Assembly: GCF_000166135.1 (NCBI RefSeq)
Contig: NC_014666.1
Coordinates: 5,146,001-5,210,000, forward strand
DNA: 64,000 bases
Reading direction: 5' to 3'
Source of the DNA: Pseudofrankia inefficax
GTDB lineage: Bacteria; Actinomycetota; Actinomycetes; Frankiales; Frankiaceae
The position numbers and the translations under genes are program-made. Every line of letters starts with the position of its first letter. Within the stretch, counting starts at the first letter, position 1. This document shows, piece by piece, positions 42,212 to 54,200 of the stretch. Under the pieces are notes generated by a model. That model searched no databases, had not been told where the DNA came from, and saw only the letters and a program-made list of their open reading frames with translations.

Positions 42212-45200
42212 ATGGAGACCGCCCACGACAGGCTCGTGGCCGCGCTGCGTGCCTCGGTCAAGGAGACTGAGCGGCTACGGCAGCGGTTCCGGTCACTGGA
42301 GGCGGCCTCGACGGAGCCGATCGCGATCGTGGGGATGGCCTGCCGCTACCCCGGCGGGGTCACGGACCCTGACGGCCTGTGGCGCCTGGTCACGGACGGC
42401 GTCGACGCGACCAGCGACTTCCCGACCAACCGCGGCTGGGACCCCGACCTCTACGACCCCGACCCCATCCAGCCCGGCAGGTCCTACGTGACACGCTCGG
42501 GCTTCCTGCACGACGCCGACGAGTTCGACCCCGAATTCTTCGGCCTCTCACCCCGCGAAACCCTCGCGATGGATCCGCAGCAACGGCTGCTGCTCGAAAC
42601 CGCGTGGGAGGCGCTGGAACACGCCCTCATCCCGGCCGAGGCTCTGCGCGGCAGCGACACGGGTGTGTTCACCGGCGTCATGTACGACGACTACGGCGCC
42701 CGACTGGCCGCCCGGTCCGGCCCGTTCGAGGGCCACCTCGGAACCGGCAGTGCTGGCAGCGTCGCCTCCGGACGGATCGCGTACACGTTCGGCCTCCGTG
42801 GCCCGGCCGTCACCGTCGACACCGCCTGTTCCTCGTCGCTGGTCGCGATTCACCTGGCCGCCCAGGCGCTGCGCAGCGGCGAGTGCTCACTGGCGCTCGC
42901 CGGCGGTGTAACCGTGATGGCCTCACCCGGCGTCTTCGTGGAGTTCAGCCGCCAACGCGGTCTCGCCCCGGACGGCCGGGTCAAGTCGTTCGCCGCCGGA
43001 GCGGACGGCACGGCCTGGTCGGAGGGCGCCGGCCTGCTGCTGCTCGAACGCCTCTCGGACGCCCAGGCCAACGGCCGGCGCATCCTCGCGGTCCTGCGCG
43101 GCTCCGCGGTCAACCAGGACGGTGCGTCCAACGGGCTGACGGCCCCCAACGGGCCGTCCCAGCAGCGACTCATCCGCCAGGCGCTCGCGAACGCGCGGCT
43201 CACGCCGGCCGACGTCGACGCCGTCGAGGCCCACGGAACCGGCACCCCACTCGGCGATCCCATCGAGGCCGAGGCGCTGCTGGCGACCTATGGCCAGCAG
43301 CGGTCCGGCGACCAGCCGCTGTTTCTCGGCTCGATCAAGTCGAACATCGGCCACAGCCAGGCAGCGGCCGGCGTCGCCGGCGTCATCAAGATGGTCATGG
43401 CACTACGCCACGCCACCCTCCCCCGAACGCTGCACGTCGACGCGCCCACCCCGCACGTCGACTGGGCCGCTGGAAACGTGCGGCTCCTGGCGGAGGCCAC
43501 CCCCTGGCCCGACCAGGACCGACCTCGCCGCGCCGCTGTCTCGTCCTTCGGCATCAGCGGCACCAACGCCCACCTCATCCTCGAACAGGCGCCCGACCTC
43601 CCGGGCGAGCCGGCCGGTGAACCGACGGTCGATCCGGTCGCCTGGGTCCTGTCCGCCAAGACGCCCGCCGGGCTGCGCGAACAGGCCAGCCGACTCCACA
43701 CGGCCCTCACCGACCGGTCCGACACCGACCCGAGCGCCGTCGCCAACGGGCTGGCCCGCCGCGGCACCTTCACCCACCGCGCCGCGATCACCGCCACCCA
43801 CCAGACCGACCTCCTCGCCGGCCTTGACGCGCTGGCCACAGACCAGCCAGCGGTCCAACTGGTCACCGGCAAAGCCAACAGCTCACCGCAGGTCGTGTTC
43901 GTCTATCCGGGCCAGGGCTCCCAATGGCCAGGCATGGCCGCCGGCCTCGCCACAGCCGACCCGGTCTTTCACCAGGCATTGGAAGAAGCGACCACGGCAC
44001 TCGCGCCCTACGTCGACTGGAACCCCGCCACACTCCTCGACGGCCACGATCCAGGCTTCGACCGGGTCGACGTCGTCCAACCCGCCCTCTGGGCCGTCAT
44101 GATCGCCCTCACCACCTGGTGGCGCCAACACGGCGTAACACCCGCCGCAGTCGTCGGACACAGCCAAGGCGAAATCGCCGCCGCAGTCACCGCAGGAATC
44201 CTCACCCTCGACCAAGGCGCCCACCTCATCACCACCCGCGCACACCTCCTACGCCAACTCGCCGGCACCGGCGGCATGCTCACCATCCCCCACACCCTCA
44301 CCCCCGACGACATCCCCGACGGGCTGCACATCGCCGCGCACAACAGCCCCACCAACACCGTCCTCGCCGGACCGACCGAACCACTCCACAAAGCCCTAGC
44401 CCACTACCAGCAACAAGGCATCCGAGCCCGCCTCATCGACGTCGACTACGCCAGCCACACCCCCGCCATCGAACCCCTCCGAGAAGAACTCCTCACCCAA
44501 CTCGCAGGCCTCACCCCCAACCCCGCCCCCGACGGCAACCCACGCTTCTACTCCACCCGCACCACCCACCCCCTCAACCCCGACCAACTCACCCCCCACT
44601 ACTGGTACGACAACCTCCGCCACCCCGTCCACCTCACCCAAACCATCACCAACACCCAACAAGACGGCCACACCCACTGGATAGAGATCAGCCCACACCC
44701 CACCCTCACCACCGCCCTCCACGACACCCTCGAAACCACCCCCAACCCCGTCGTCCTCCACACCCTGCGACGCGACCACGACACCCCCACCCACCACCTC
44801 ACAGCCCTCACCACCGCCTGGGCTCACGGCCTGCCCACCCATTGGCACACAGCCGAAACCAGCCCGGCACCCGACCTACCCACCTACCCCTTCCAACGCC
44901 AGCGCTACTGGCTCAACCCCCCACCCGCCACCACCAGCTCCGACGAACACGACCACCCCTGGATCACCCACACCACCGATCTTCCCGACGGCACCCACCT
45001 CCTCACCGGGGCCCTCAACCCGGCTGAACACCCGTGGCTCTCCGACCACACCGTCGCCGACGCCGCGATCCTCCCCGCCACCGCCTACCTCGACCTCACC
45101 CTCCACACCGCCCAGCACCTCGCGCGGGACGGCGACACCCCGCTCCACCTCGACGACCTCACCCTCCACGCCCCACTCCCCACCGACCAGCCCACCGACC

Positions 45201-48200
45201 TGCAGCTCACCGCCACACCCCCCACCCCCACCGGCGAACGCACCCTCACCATCCACAGCCGGCCCAGCAACACCACCGACCCCTGGACCCACCACGCCAC
45301 AGCGACCCTCACCAGCAGCAGCCAGACCCCACCGCCAAGCCCCGGCACGTGGCCACTCCCCAACACCGAACCCGACGACCTCACCCACGCCTACCAGCAG
45401 CTCGCCACCGCCGGCTACCACTACGGCCCGGCCTTCCAGAACCTCCACCAGCTCTGGACCGACCCAGGCCGAACCACCCACCACGCCCACCTCGAACTAC
45501 CCCCCACCCTCACCACCGCCGGGCACACCCTCCACCCCGCGCTCCTCGACGCGGCCCTGCACCCGGTAGCACTCGCCGAGACCGGCGACGACGGGTCGAT
45601 GGTGATCCCGTACGCCTGGTCGGGAGTCCGCCTCCATTCCACCGGTGCCACCGCGCTGCGGGCCGAGCTGCGCCGCCACGACCCGTCGTCCTACGGCCTG
45701 ACGCTGTGGGACCAGGACGGCCGGCTCGTGGCGACGGTCGACTCCATCGCCATGCGGCGGCTCGCGCCCGGCCAGTCCCTGGTCGCGCGGCGGCCGGTCC
45801 CGCTGCACAGGGTCGCCTGGGAAACGCTGCGAGACAAGGCGTCCTCTCGGGTCGACGGCAGCCGGCTGGCTGTCCTCGGCGCGGCCGCGCCGGCCGCCGA
45901 GCTGGCCGAGGCCGTCGGGGCGGCACACACGTACTCCGGCCTCGCCGCGCTCGTCGACGCGATCGACGCGGGCGCGGCGGTCCCCGAGCTGGTGCTCGCC
46001 CTCGCGTCGCCTGCCGCCACGGACGCCGACAACGAGAACGACGGCCAGGAGGCCGCCGCGTCGCGGAACGGCGAGGGCAGCAGCGAGCCCGAGCGGGCCC
46101 GGCGAGTCACCGCGGACGTCCTGGAGCTGCTTCGGACGTGGGTGGGCGGCACCCGGCTCGGCGACGCGCGGCTGGCCGTCCTCACTCGCGGCGCTGTCGG
46201 GGTGACGGCCGAGGACAAGGCGGACGGCCTGGCGGACGCCCCGGTGTGGGGGCTCGTCCGTGCCGCGCAGCACGAACACCCCGGCCAGTTCAGCGTCGTA
46301 GACGTCGACGGCCGGCCGCGCACGTACGCGGCCCTTCCCGCCGCGCTGGCCTCGGCCGCCGCCGACCTGGAGTCCCAGCTCGCGGTGCGCGACGGCGTCG
46401 CGTTCGTGCCCCGGCTACGCCGGACGGTCCCTCGACCGGCGGCGGCGACCGAGACAGCCGGTATCGACCCGGACGGGACCGTGCTGATCACTGGCGGCAC
46501 CGGCGGCCTGGGCAGCCTGCTCGCCCGCCACCTCGTCACTACCCACGACGTACGCCACCTCCTGCTGACCAGCCGGCGCGGTCTTGAGAGCCCCGGAGCC
46601 TCGGAACTCGTCGCCGAGCTCACCGACCTCGGCGCCCAGGTCAACATCGTCGCCTGCGACCACACCGACCCCGCACAGGTCGCCGCCCTCCTCGCAGACG
46701 TACCGGACGCGCATCCGCTACGAGCCGTCTTCCACACCGCCGGCACCCTGCACGACGCCACCCTCACCACCCTCACACCAGCCCACCTCGACGACGTCCT
46801 ACCCACGAAGATCGACGCCGCCTGGCACCTCCACGAACAAACCCGAGAGCTCCCGCTCACCCACTTCGTCCTGTACAGCAGCCTCGCCGGCACCCTCGGC
46901 GCACCCGGACAAGCCAACTACGCAGCCGCCAACACCTACCTCGACACCCTCGCCCACCACCGCCACACCCAAGGACTCCCCGCCACCACCCTCGCCTGGG
47001 GACTCTGGCAACACACCAGCGGCATGACCCAAAACCTCACCACCACCGACCACACCCGCATCGACACCACCGGCGTCCGCCCCCTCACCACCGAACAGGG
47101 CCATGCTCTGCTCGACGCCGCCCTCACGGGGAACGAGCCAACGCTGGTAGCGGCCCACCTGGACACGACCAGGTCACGCACCGGCGCCGACGGCGCGGTG
47201 CCACCGATGCTGCGGGCCCTCCTGCCCGCGGCGCCCCGGTCCGCGACCGGCCCAGGCACCGACCCAGGTGCGGGCCCGGCGTCCTTGGGCGCGGCCTCGA
47301 CCTGGATCAGCCAGGTGCGCGCCCTGCCGGCGCAGCGGCGGCTCGACACCGCGGTGGACCTCGTCCGGGCTCATGTGGCGGTAGTCCTGGGCCACGCCAA
47401 CTCCTCGTCCGTCGACCCGGACCGAGCGCTGAACGAGCTGGGCTTCGACTCGTTGACCGCCGTCGAGTTCCGCAACAGGCTGGGCGCCACCACCGGGCTG
47501 CGCCTGCCGCCCACCCTGGTCTTCGACCACCCGACCGCGGCGGCGGTGGCGCGCCACCTGCTGAGCCTGGCCATTCCGGCGGATGTGGACGTCGACCAGC
47601 CGGACGGTGTCCGCGCCGACGCGGAATCGGGCCGGGCCGCGGCTGACGAGCCGATCGCGATCGTGGCGATGGCCTGCCGGTACCCCGGCGGCGTCGCCAG
47701 CCCCGAGGACCTCTGGAACCTGGTGGCCGAGGGAAGGGACGCCATCGGGGCGTTCCCGACCAACCGGGGCTGGGACCCGGGGGTGTTCGACCCCGACCCC
47801 GAGCACGCGGGCACCGCGTACGCCAATGTCGGCGGCTTCGTCTACGACGCGGACGAGTTCGACGCGGACCTCTTCGGCATCAGCCCCCGGGAGTCCGTCG
47901 CGACCGACCCGCAGCAGCGGCTGCTGCTGGAGACGGCGTGGGAGACCTTCGAGCGGGCCGGCATCCCGGCCGAGTCGCTGCGCGGCAGCCGGACCGGGGT
48001 CTTCGCCGGCGTCATGTACTACGACTACGGCAGCCATGTCGGCCAGCCGCCGGAGGGCTTCGAGGGCTACATGGGGGCCGGCGGCAGCATCGTGTCCGGC
48101 CGCGTCGCCTACACGTTCGGGCTCGAAGGCCCGGCGGTGACCGTCGACACCGCCTGCTCCTCGTCGCTGGTCGCCGTGCACCTGGCCGCCGCGGCGCTGC

Positions 48201-51200
48201 GCAACGGGGAGTGCGGCCTGGCCCTCGCGGGCGGGGTGACCGTGATGGCGACTCCCAGCGTGTTCATCGAGTTCAGCCGGCAGCGCGGGCTGTCGCCGGA
48301 CGGCCGGTGCAAGTCGTTCGCCGCCGGCGCCAACGGCACGGGCTTCGCGGAGGGCGCCGGCCTGCTCCTGCTCGAACGCCTCAGCGACGCCCAGGCGAAC
48401 GGCCACCAGGTGCTCGCCGTGCTGCGCGGCTCGGCCGTCAACTCGGACGGCGCTTCCAACGGTCTCACCGCCCCGAACGGGCCGTCCCAGCAGCGGGTCA
48501 TCCGGCAGGCGCTCGCCAACGCCCGGCTGACGGCCGCCGACGTCGACGTCCTGGAGGCCCACGGCACCGGCACCACCCTCGGGGACCCGATCGAGGCGGA
48601 CGCCGTGCTCGCCACCTACGGCCAGCGGCCCGCCGACAGCCCGCCGCTGCGGCTCGGGTCCGTCAAGTCCAACATCGGCCACACCCAGGCCGCGGCCGGC
48701 GTCGCCGGCATCATCAAGATGGTGCTGGCGCTCAGGCACGGCACGCTCCCGAAGACCCTGCACGTCGACGAGCCGACACCGCACGTGGACTGGACGGCCG
48801 GCAGGGTGAGCCTGCTCGCCGACGCCGAGCCGTGGCCGGACCTCGGCCGCCCCCGCCGCGCCGCGGTCTCCTCCTTCGGCATCAGCGGCACCAACGCCCA
48901 TGTGGTCATCGAGCAGGCGCCACTCGCCGAGCCGGTCTCGCCGGCCGACCCCGTTGAGGCACTGGTTCCCGGCGAGGACTCCGACGGCGCGCCCGAGACT
49001 CCGCTGGTCTGGCTGCTGTCGGCGAGGTCCGAGGCGGCGCTGCGCGCCCACGCCGACCGGCTGCACACCGCCGTCACCGGCGACGACGCCCCCGGGTCCG
49101 CCGCGGTCGCCGCCGCGCTGGCGACGCGCGACCACCTCGAGCGTCGCGCCGCGGTCGTCGGGACCGACCCCGCGACGCTCGCCGCGGCACTTCAGGCGGT
49201 GCGTTCCGGCGAGCCGTCCCCGCACGTCGCGCGGGGGACGGCCGCGCCGGGCCGGACCAGGACCGTGTTCGTCTTCCCCGGCCAGGGCACCCAGTGGCTC
49301 GGGATGGCGCGCGAGCTGGACGACACCTATGAGGTGTTCCGGCGCAGCGTGCGTGACTGCGCGCGGGCCCTGTCCGCGTTCGTCGACTGGTCGGTCGTCG
49401 ACGTGCTGCGCGGCGAGCCCACGGCCCCGCCGCTGAGCCGGGTCGACGTCGTCCAGCCGGCGCTGTTCACGATGATGGTCTCGCTCGCCGAGCTCTGGCG
49501 GGCGCACGGAGTCCACCCGGACGCGGTCGTCGGCCATTCCCAGGGGGAGATCGCCGCCGCCTACGTCGCCGGCGGGCTGTCGCTGGACGACGCCGCGCGC
49601 ATCGTCGCGATGCGCAGCCTGGCCTGGCGACGCCTGGAGGGCCGGGGCGGCATGCTGTCGGTCACGCTGCCGGCCGAGGCCGCCCGCGACCGGCTGCGCC
49701 GCTTCGGCGACGACCTCGCCATCGCCGCCGTGAACAGCCCCGGGTCCGTGACGGTGTCGGGCTTCCCCGAGGCGCTCGACGAGCTGGCGGCGGAGCTCAC
49801 GGCGGCGGGAACCCGCGCCCGTCGCATCCCCGGCGTGAACACCGCCGGCCATTCGGAGCAGGTGGTCGTCCTGCGCGACCAGGTGCTGGCCGAGCTGGCG
49901 GACCTGACCCCGCGTACCTCACAGGTCCCGTTCGTCTCGACGGTCACCGGCGACTTCCTGGACACCGCGGGGCTCGACAACGCCTACTGGTACCGCAACC
50001 TGCGCGAGCCCGTGCTCTTCGAGCAGGGCATCCGCGCGCTGGCGGCCGGTTTCGGGCTGTTCGTCGAGGTCAGCCCGCACCCGGTGCTCACGCCCAGCAT
50101 CGGGGCCACCGTCGAGGACGCCCTGGCGGCGGCCCCGGGCGCGATCGCTCCGGCGATGCTCGGAACGCTGCGGCGCGACGACGGCGGCCCGGCGAGGTTC
50201 GTCGCCTCGCTCGCCGCCGCGCACGCGCACGGCGCCTCCGTCGACTGGGGCACGGTGCTCCCGCCGGCCCGGCCGCCGTTGCCTGCCCTGCCGACCTACC
50301 CGTTCCAGCGTCGCCGCTACTGGCTGGAGCCCGGCGACCGCGGCGCCGACGTCGCGGCGGCGGGAATGGAGGGCGCCGGGCACCCGCTGCTCGGCGCCAC
50401 GGTCGAGCTCGCGGGCGGCGACGGTCTGCTCCTGACCGGGCGGCTGTCGTTGGCCACCCACCCGTGGCTCGCGGACCACGCCCTGCTCGGGACGGTCCTG
50501 CTGCCCGGCGCCGCGTTCGTGGATCTCGCGCTGCACGCCGGTGACCGGCTGGCACGCGACACCGCCGGCCTGGCCGACGACCTGGCCGTCGAGGAGCTGA
50601 CGCTGGAGGCTCCGCTCGTCCTTCCCCAGGACGGCGCGGTGCGCGTCCAGCTGACGGCCACGGCGGCCGGCGCCGACGGACGCGGCACGTTCGCCGTGTA
50701 CGCCCAGCCGATCACCGACGCGGGCACCGACGGCACGGGGTCGGCGCGGTGGACCCGCCACGCCACCGGCGTGCTCGCCGCCGCGGGAGCCGACACCGCC
50801 GGGTGGGCGGGCTCCGACCCGGCCGTCGCGCCGGTCTGGCCGCCGGCCGCGGCCGAGCCGGTCGACCTGGACGACGTCTATCCCCGCCTGGCCGAGGCCG
50901 GCTACCAGTACGGACCGGCCTTCCAGGGGCTGCGCGCGGCCTGGCGGCTCGGCGAGCGGCTGCTGGCCGAGATCGAGCTGCCCGAGGGGTCGTCCGCCGC
51001 CGGGTTCGGGCTGCACCCGGCGCTGTTCGACGCGGCGCTGCACCCGCTCGTGCTCGCGGCGACCTCAGGTGCCGGCGACCGGCTTGGCCTGCCGTTCGCC
51101 TGGTCCGGGGTCAGGCTGTTCGCCACCGGCGCGACGACGCTGCGTGCCAGCATCACGCCGACAGGTCCCGCGACCTACCAGGTCGTGCTCGCCGACCCGG

Positions 51201-54200
51201 ACGGCGAGCTGGTGGCCGCCGTGGCCGCGCTGCGGACCCGCCCGGTCACACCGGAGCAGCTCGCGGCGGCCGTCCACGGCGCGGTGGCGGACGCGCCGAT
51301 GTTCCACGTCGAGTGGGCCGCCGCGGCCGAGGACAGCGCGACGTACGACGTGGACGAGTTCGCGCGCTGGGCGGTCATCGACGGGCAGGACCCGGTCCGG
51401 TTCGCCCCGCCCGGCTGCCGGCACTACCCGGACCTCGCGGCGTTGCGGGCAGCGGTCGCCGACGGCGGAACGGTTCCCGAGACGGTGCTGGTGCCGCTCG
51501 TGCCCGCGTCGGCGGGCCCCTCCCGACCGGGAGGCGCGCCCGCCGCCGGGCGGGTGCCCGGCGAGCGCTCGGCACCGACCAGTCCGGCCCGCCCGGCGCG
51601 CGCCGTGCTGGACGACGCCGTGGAGCTGGTCCGGCAGTGGGAGGCCGACAGCGCGTTCGAGGGGTCCCGCCTGGTCGTGGTCACCCGCGGCGCGGTGGCC
51701 GCCGCGCCGGCCGACGGTGCCCGGATCGACCTCGTCCACGCGCCCGTCTGGGGGATGCTGCGCACCGCGCAGACGGAGCGGCCGGATCGCGGGATCGTCC
51801 TCGTCGACCTCGATCCGCGGCCCGGAGCCAGCGCGCCCCCGGCGGTCGGGCCCGGCCCCGAGGTGGGGACGCCCGACCCGGCCGGCCTCGCGCACCGGGA
51901 CGTCCTCGCGGCGGTCGCAGCCGGGCAGCCGCAGGTCGCCGTTCGATCGCACCGGCTCTACCTGCCTCGGCTGGCGAGCTCGCCGGAACCGCGGCTCACC
52001 CCGCCGCCGACGCGGGACTGGCGTCTCGACAGCGGAGCCGACGGCTCCCTGGACAGTCTCGCCCTCGTCGCGGACCCGGCCGCCGACGCGCCGCTGGCAC
52101 CGGGCCACGTCCGTGTCTCGGTCCGCGCGGCCGGGCTGAACTTCCGGGACGTGCTGATCGCGCTGGGGATGTACCCGGGTGAGGCGACCGTCGGCTCCGA
52201 GGCGGCCGGCGTCGTCGTCGAGGTCGGCGAAGGCGTGACCGACCTCGCGGTCGGCGACCGGGTGACCGGCTTCCTCGCGGCGGCGATCGGCACGACCGGA
52301 ACCGCGGACAGCAGGCTGCTCGTCCGGATTCCGGCGGGCTGGTCGTTCGCGCAGGCGGCGTCGTTCCCCGTCGTGTTCCTGACCGCCTGGTACGGCCTCG
52401 TGGACCTGGCGCGCCTGGAGCCGGGCGAGCGGGTGCTGGTGCACGCCGCGGCCGGCGGCGTCGGAATGGCGGCCGCGCAGATCGCCCGTCATCTGGGCGC
52501 CGAGGTCTACGGGACCGCGAGTCCCGGCAAGTGGGCGGCGGCGCGGTCGACCGGCTTCGACGACGGCCACCTCGCGAACTCCCGGACGCTCGACTTCGCC
52601 GGGCGGTTCCTCGGGGCGACCGACGGCGCGGGGATGGACGTCGTCCTCAACGCGCTGACGGGTGACTTCGTCGACGCGTCCCTGCGGCTGCTGCCGCGCG
52701 GCGGACGGTTCGTCGAGATGGGCAAGACGGACGTGCGCGACCCCGAGCGGATCGCCGCCGACCATCCCGGGGTGGCCTACCGGGCCTTCGAGCTGATGGA
52801 GGCCGGCCCCGACCGGACCCGGGAGATGCTCCACGAGATCGTCGAGCTGTTCGAACGCGGTGTCCTGACGCCGCTCCCCCTCACCGCCTGGGATGTCCGG
52901 GAGGCACCCGAGGCCTTCCGCCATCTTCAGCACGCCCACCACGTCGGCAAGGTCGTGCTGACCGTGCCGCGGCCGCCGGACCCCGCCGGGACCGTGCTGG
53001 TCACCGGCGGGACGGGAACGCTCGGCGGCATCGTCGCCAGGCATCTGGTGCAGGCCCACGGCGTGCGTCACCTCGTGCTGGCCAGCCGCGGTGGTCCGGC
53101 GGCCGACGGCGCCGCCGGTCTCGCCGAGGAGCTGACGGCGCTGGGCGCGGACGTCGACGTGGTGGCGTGCGACGTCGCGGACCGAGCGGCGCTCGCCGGC
53201 CTCCTCGACGCCATCCCCGCGGCGCACCCGCTCACCGCCGTCGTCCACGCCGCCGGCACGCTCGACGACGGCATCGTCACCGAGCTGACGCCGCGACGGG
53301 TGGACCGGGTACTGCGCCCGAAGCTGGACGCGGCCTGGCACCTGGACGACCTGACCCGGGAACGCGGCCTGGACCTCGCCGCGTTCGTGCTCTTCTCCTC
53401 GCTCTCCGGGATCCTCGGCGCTCCGGGGCAGGGCAACTACGCGGCCGCGAACAGCTTCCTCGATGCCCTCGCCACCCAGCGGCGTGCCGCCGGCCTGCCG
53501 GCCACGTCGATGGCGTGGGGTCTGTGGTCGGCCAGCAGCGGGATGACCGGGCCGCTCGCCCGGGTCGACCTGGCCCGGCTGCGCCGCGCCGGCGTTGTCC
53601 CGCTGGCGGACGACGCGGCGCTGGCCCTGTTCGACGCCGGGCTGGCCAGCCCGCGAGCCAACGTCGTCACGGCGCGGCTCGACCTGCCGGCCCTGCGCGC
53701 GGCCGCCGACGGAGACACCGTCCCGGCGCTGCTGCGGGGCCTCGCCCGTGGCCCCGGCCGGCGAGCGGTGGCGGCCGGGGGCTCGCAGGCCGGTGGCACC
53801 GCCGGGACCTCCGGCTGGGCCAGGCGGCTGTCGAGGGTCTCCGCCGCCGACCGGCTCGGCCTGGCGCGGGATCTCGTCCGCACCCATGTCGCCGCGGTGC
53901 TCGGGCATGCCAGCCCGCAGGACGTCGAGCCTGACCGCGCGCTGAGCGATCTGGGCTTCGACTCGCTGACGGCCGTCGAGCTGCGCAACCGGCTGGGCGC
54001 GGCCACGGGGCTTCGGCTGCCCGCCACGCTCGTCTTCGACCACCCGACGGTGAACGCGCTGGCGGCGCGGCTCCTGGCGGACACGGCCGGCGCGGCCGGG
54101 CCGGAGCACGAGCGCGCCGCGGCCGGTCCGGCGATGACGGGGCCGGACGGGTCGGACGACCCGATCGCCATCGTCGCGATGGCCTGCCGTTACCCGGGCG

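Larger units (their letters stand above)
42314..47560 (+). other. Module M4: KS-AT(methylmalonyl)-DH-KR-ACP
   Basis: The AT is a near-copy of M1's. The DH first motif is [10 protein letters not shown], with Asp where HxxxGxxxxP has Gly; YGP, LLDAALH and PYAWSGV are kept. The KR is B-type (LHD) and its DNA is a patchwork of two other KRs in the window. If the DH works, the product is a methyl-branched alkene. Confidence 0.9.
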
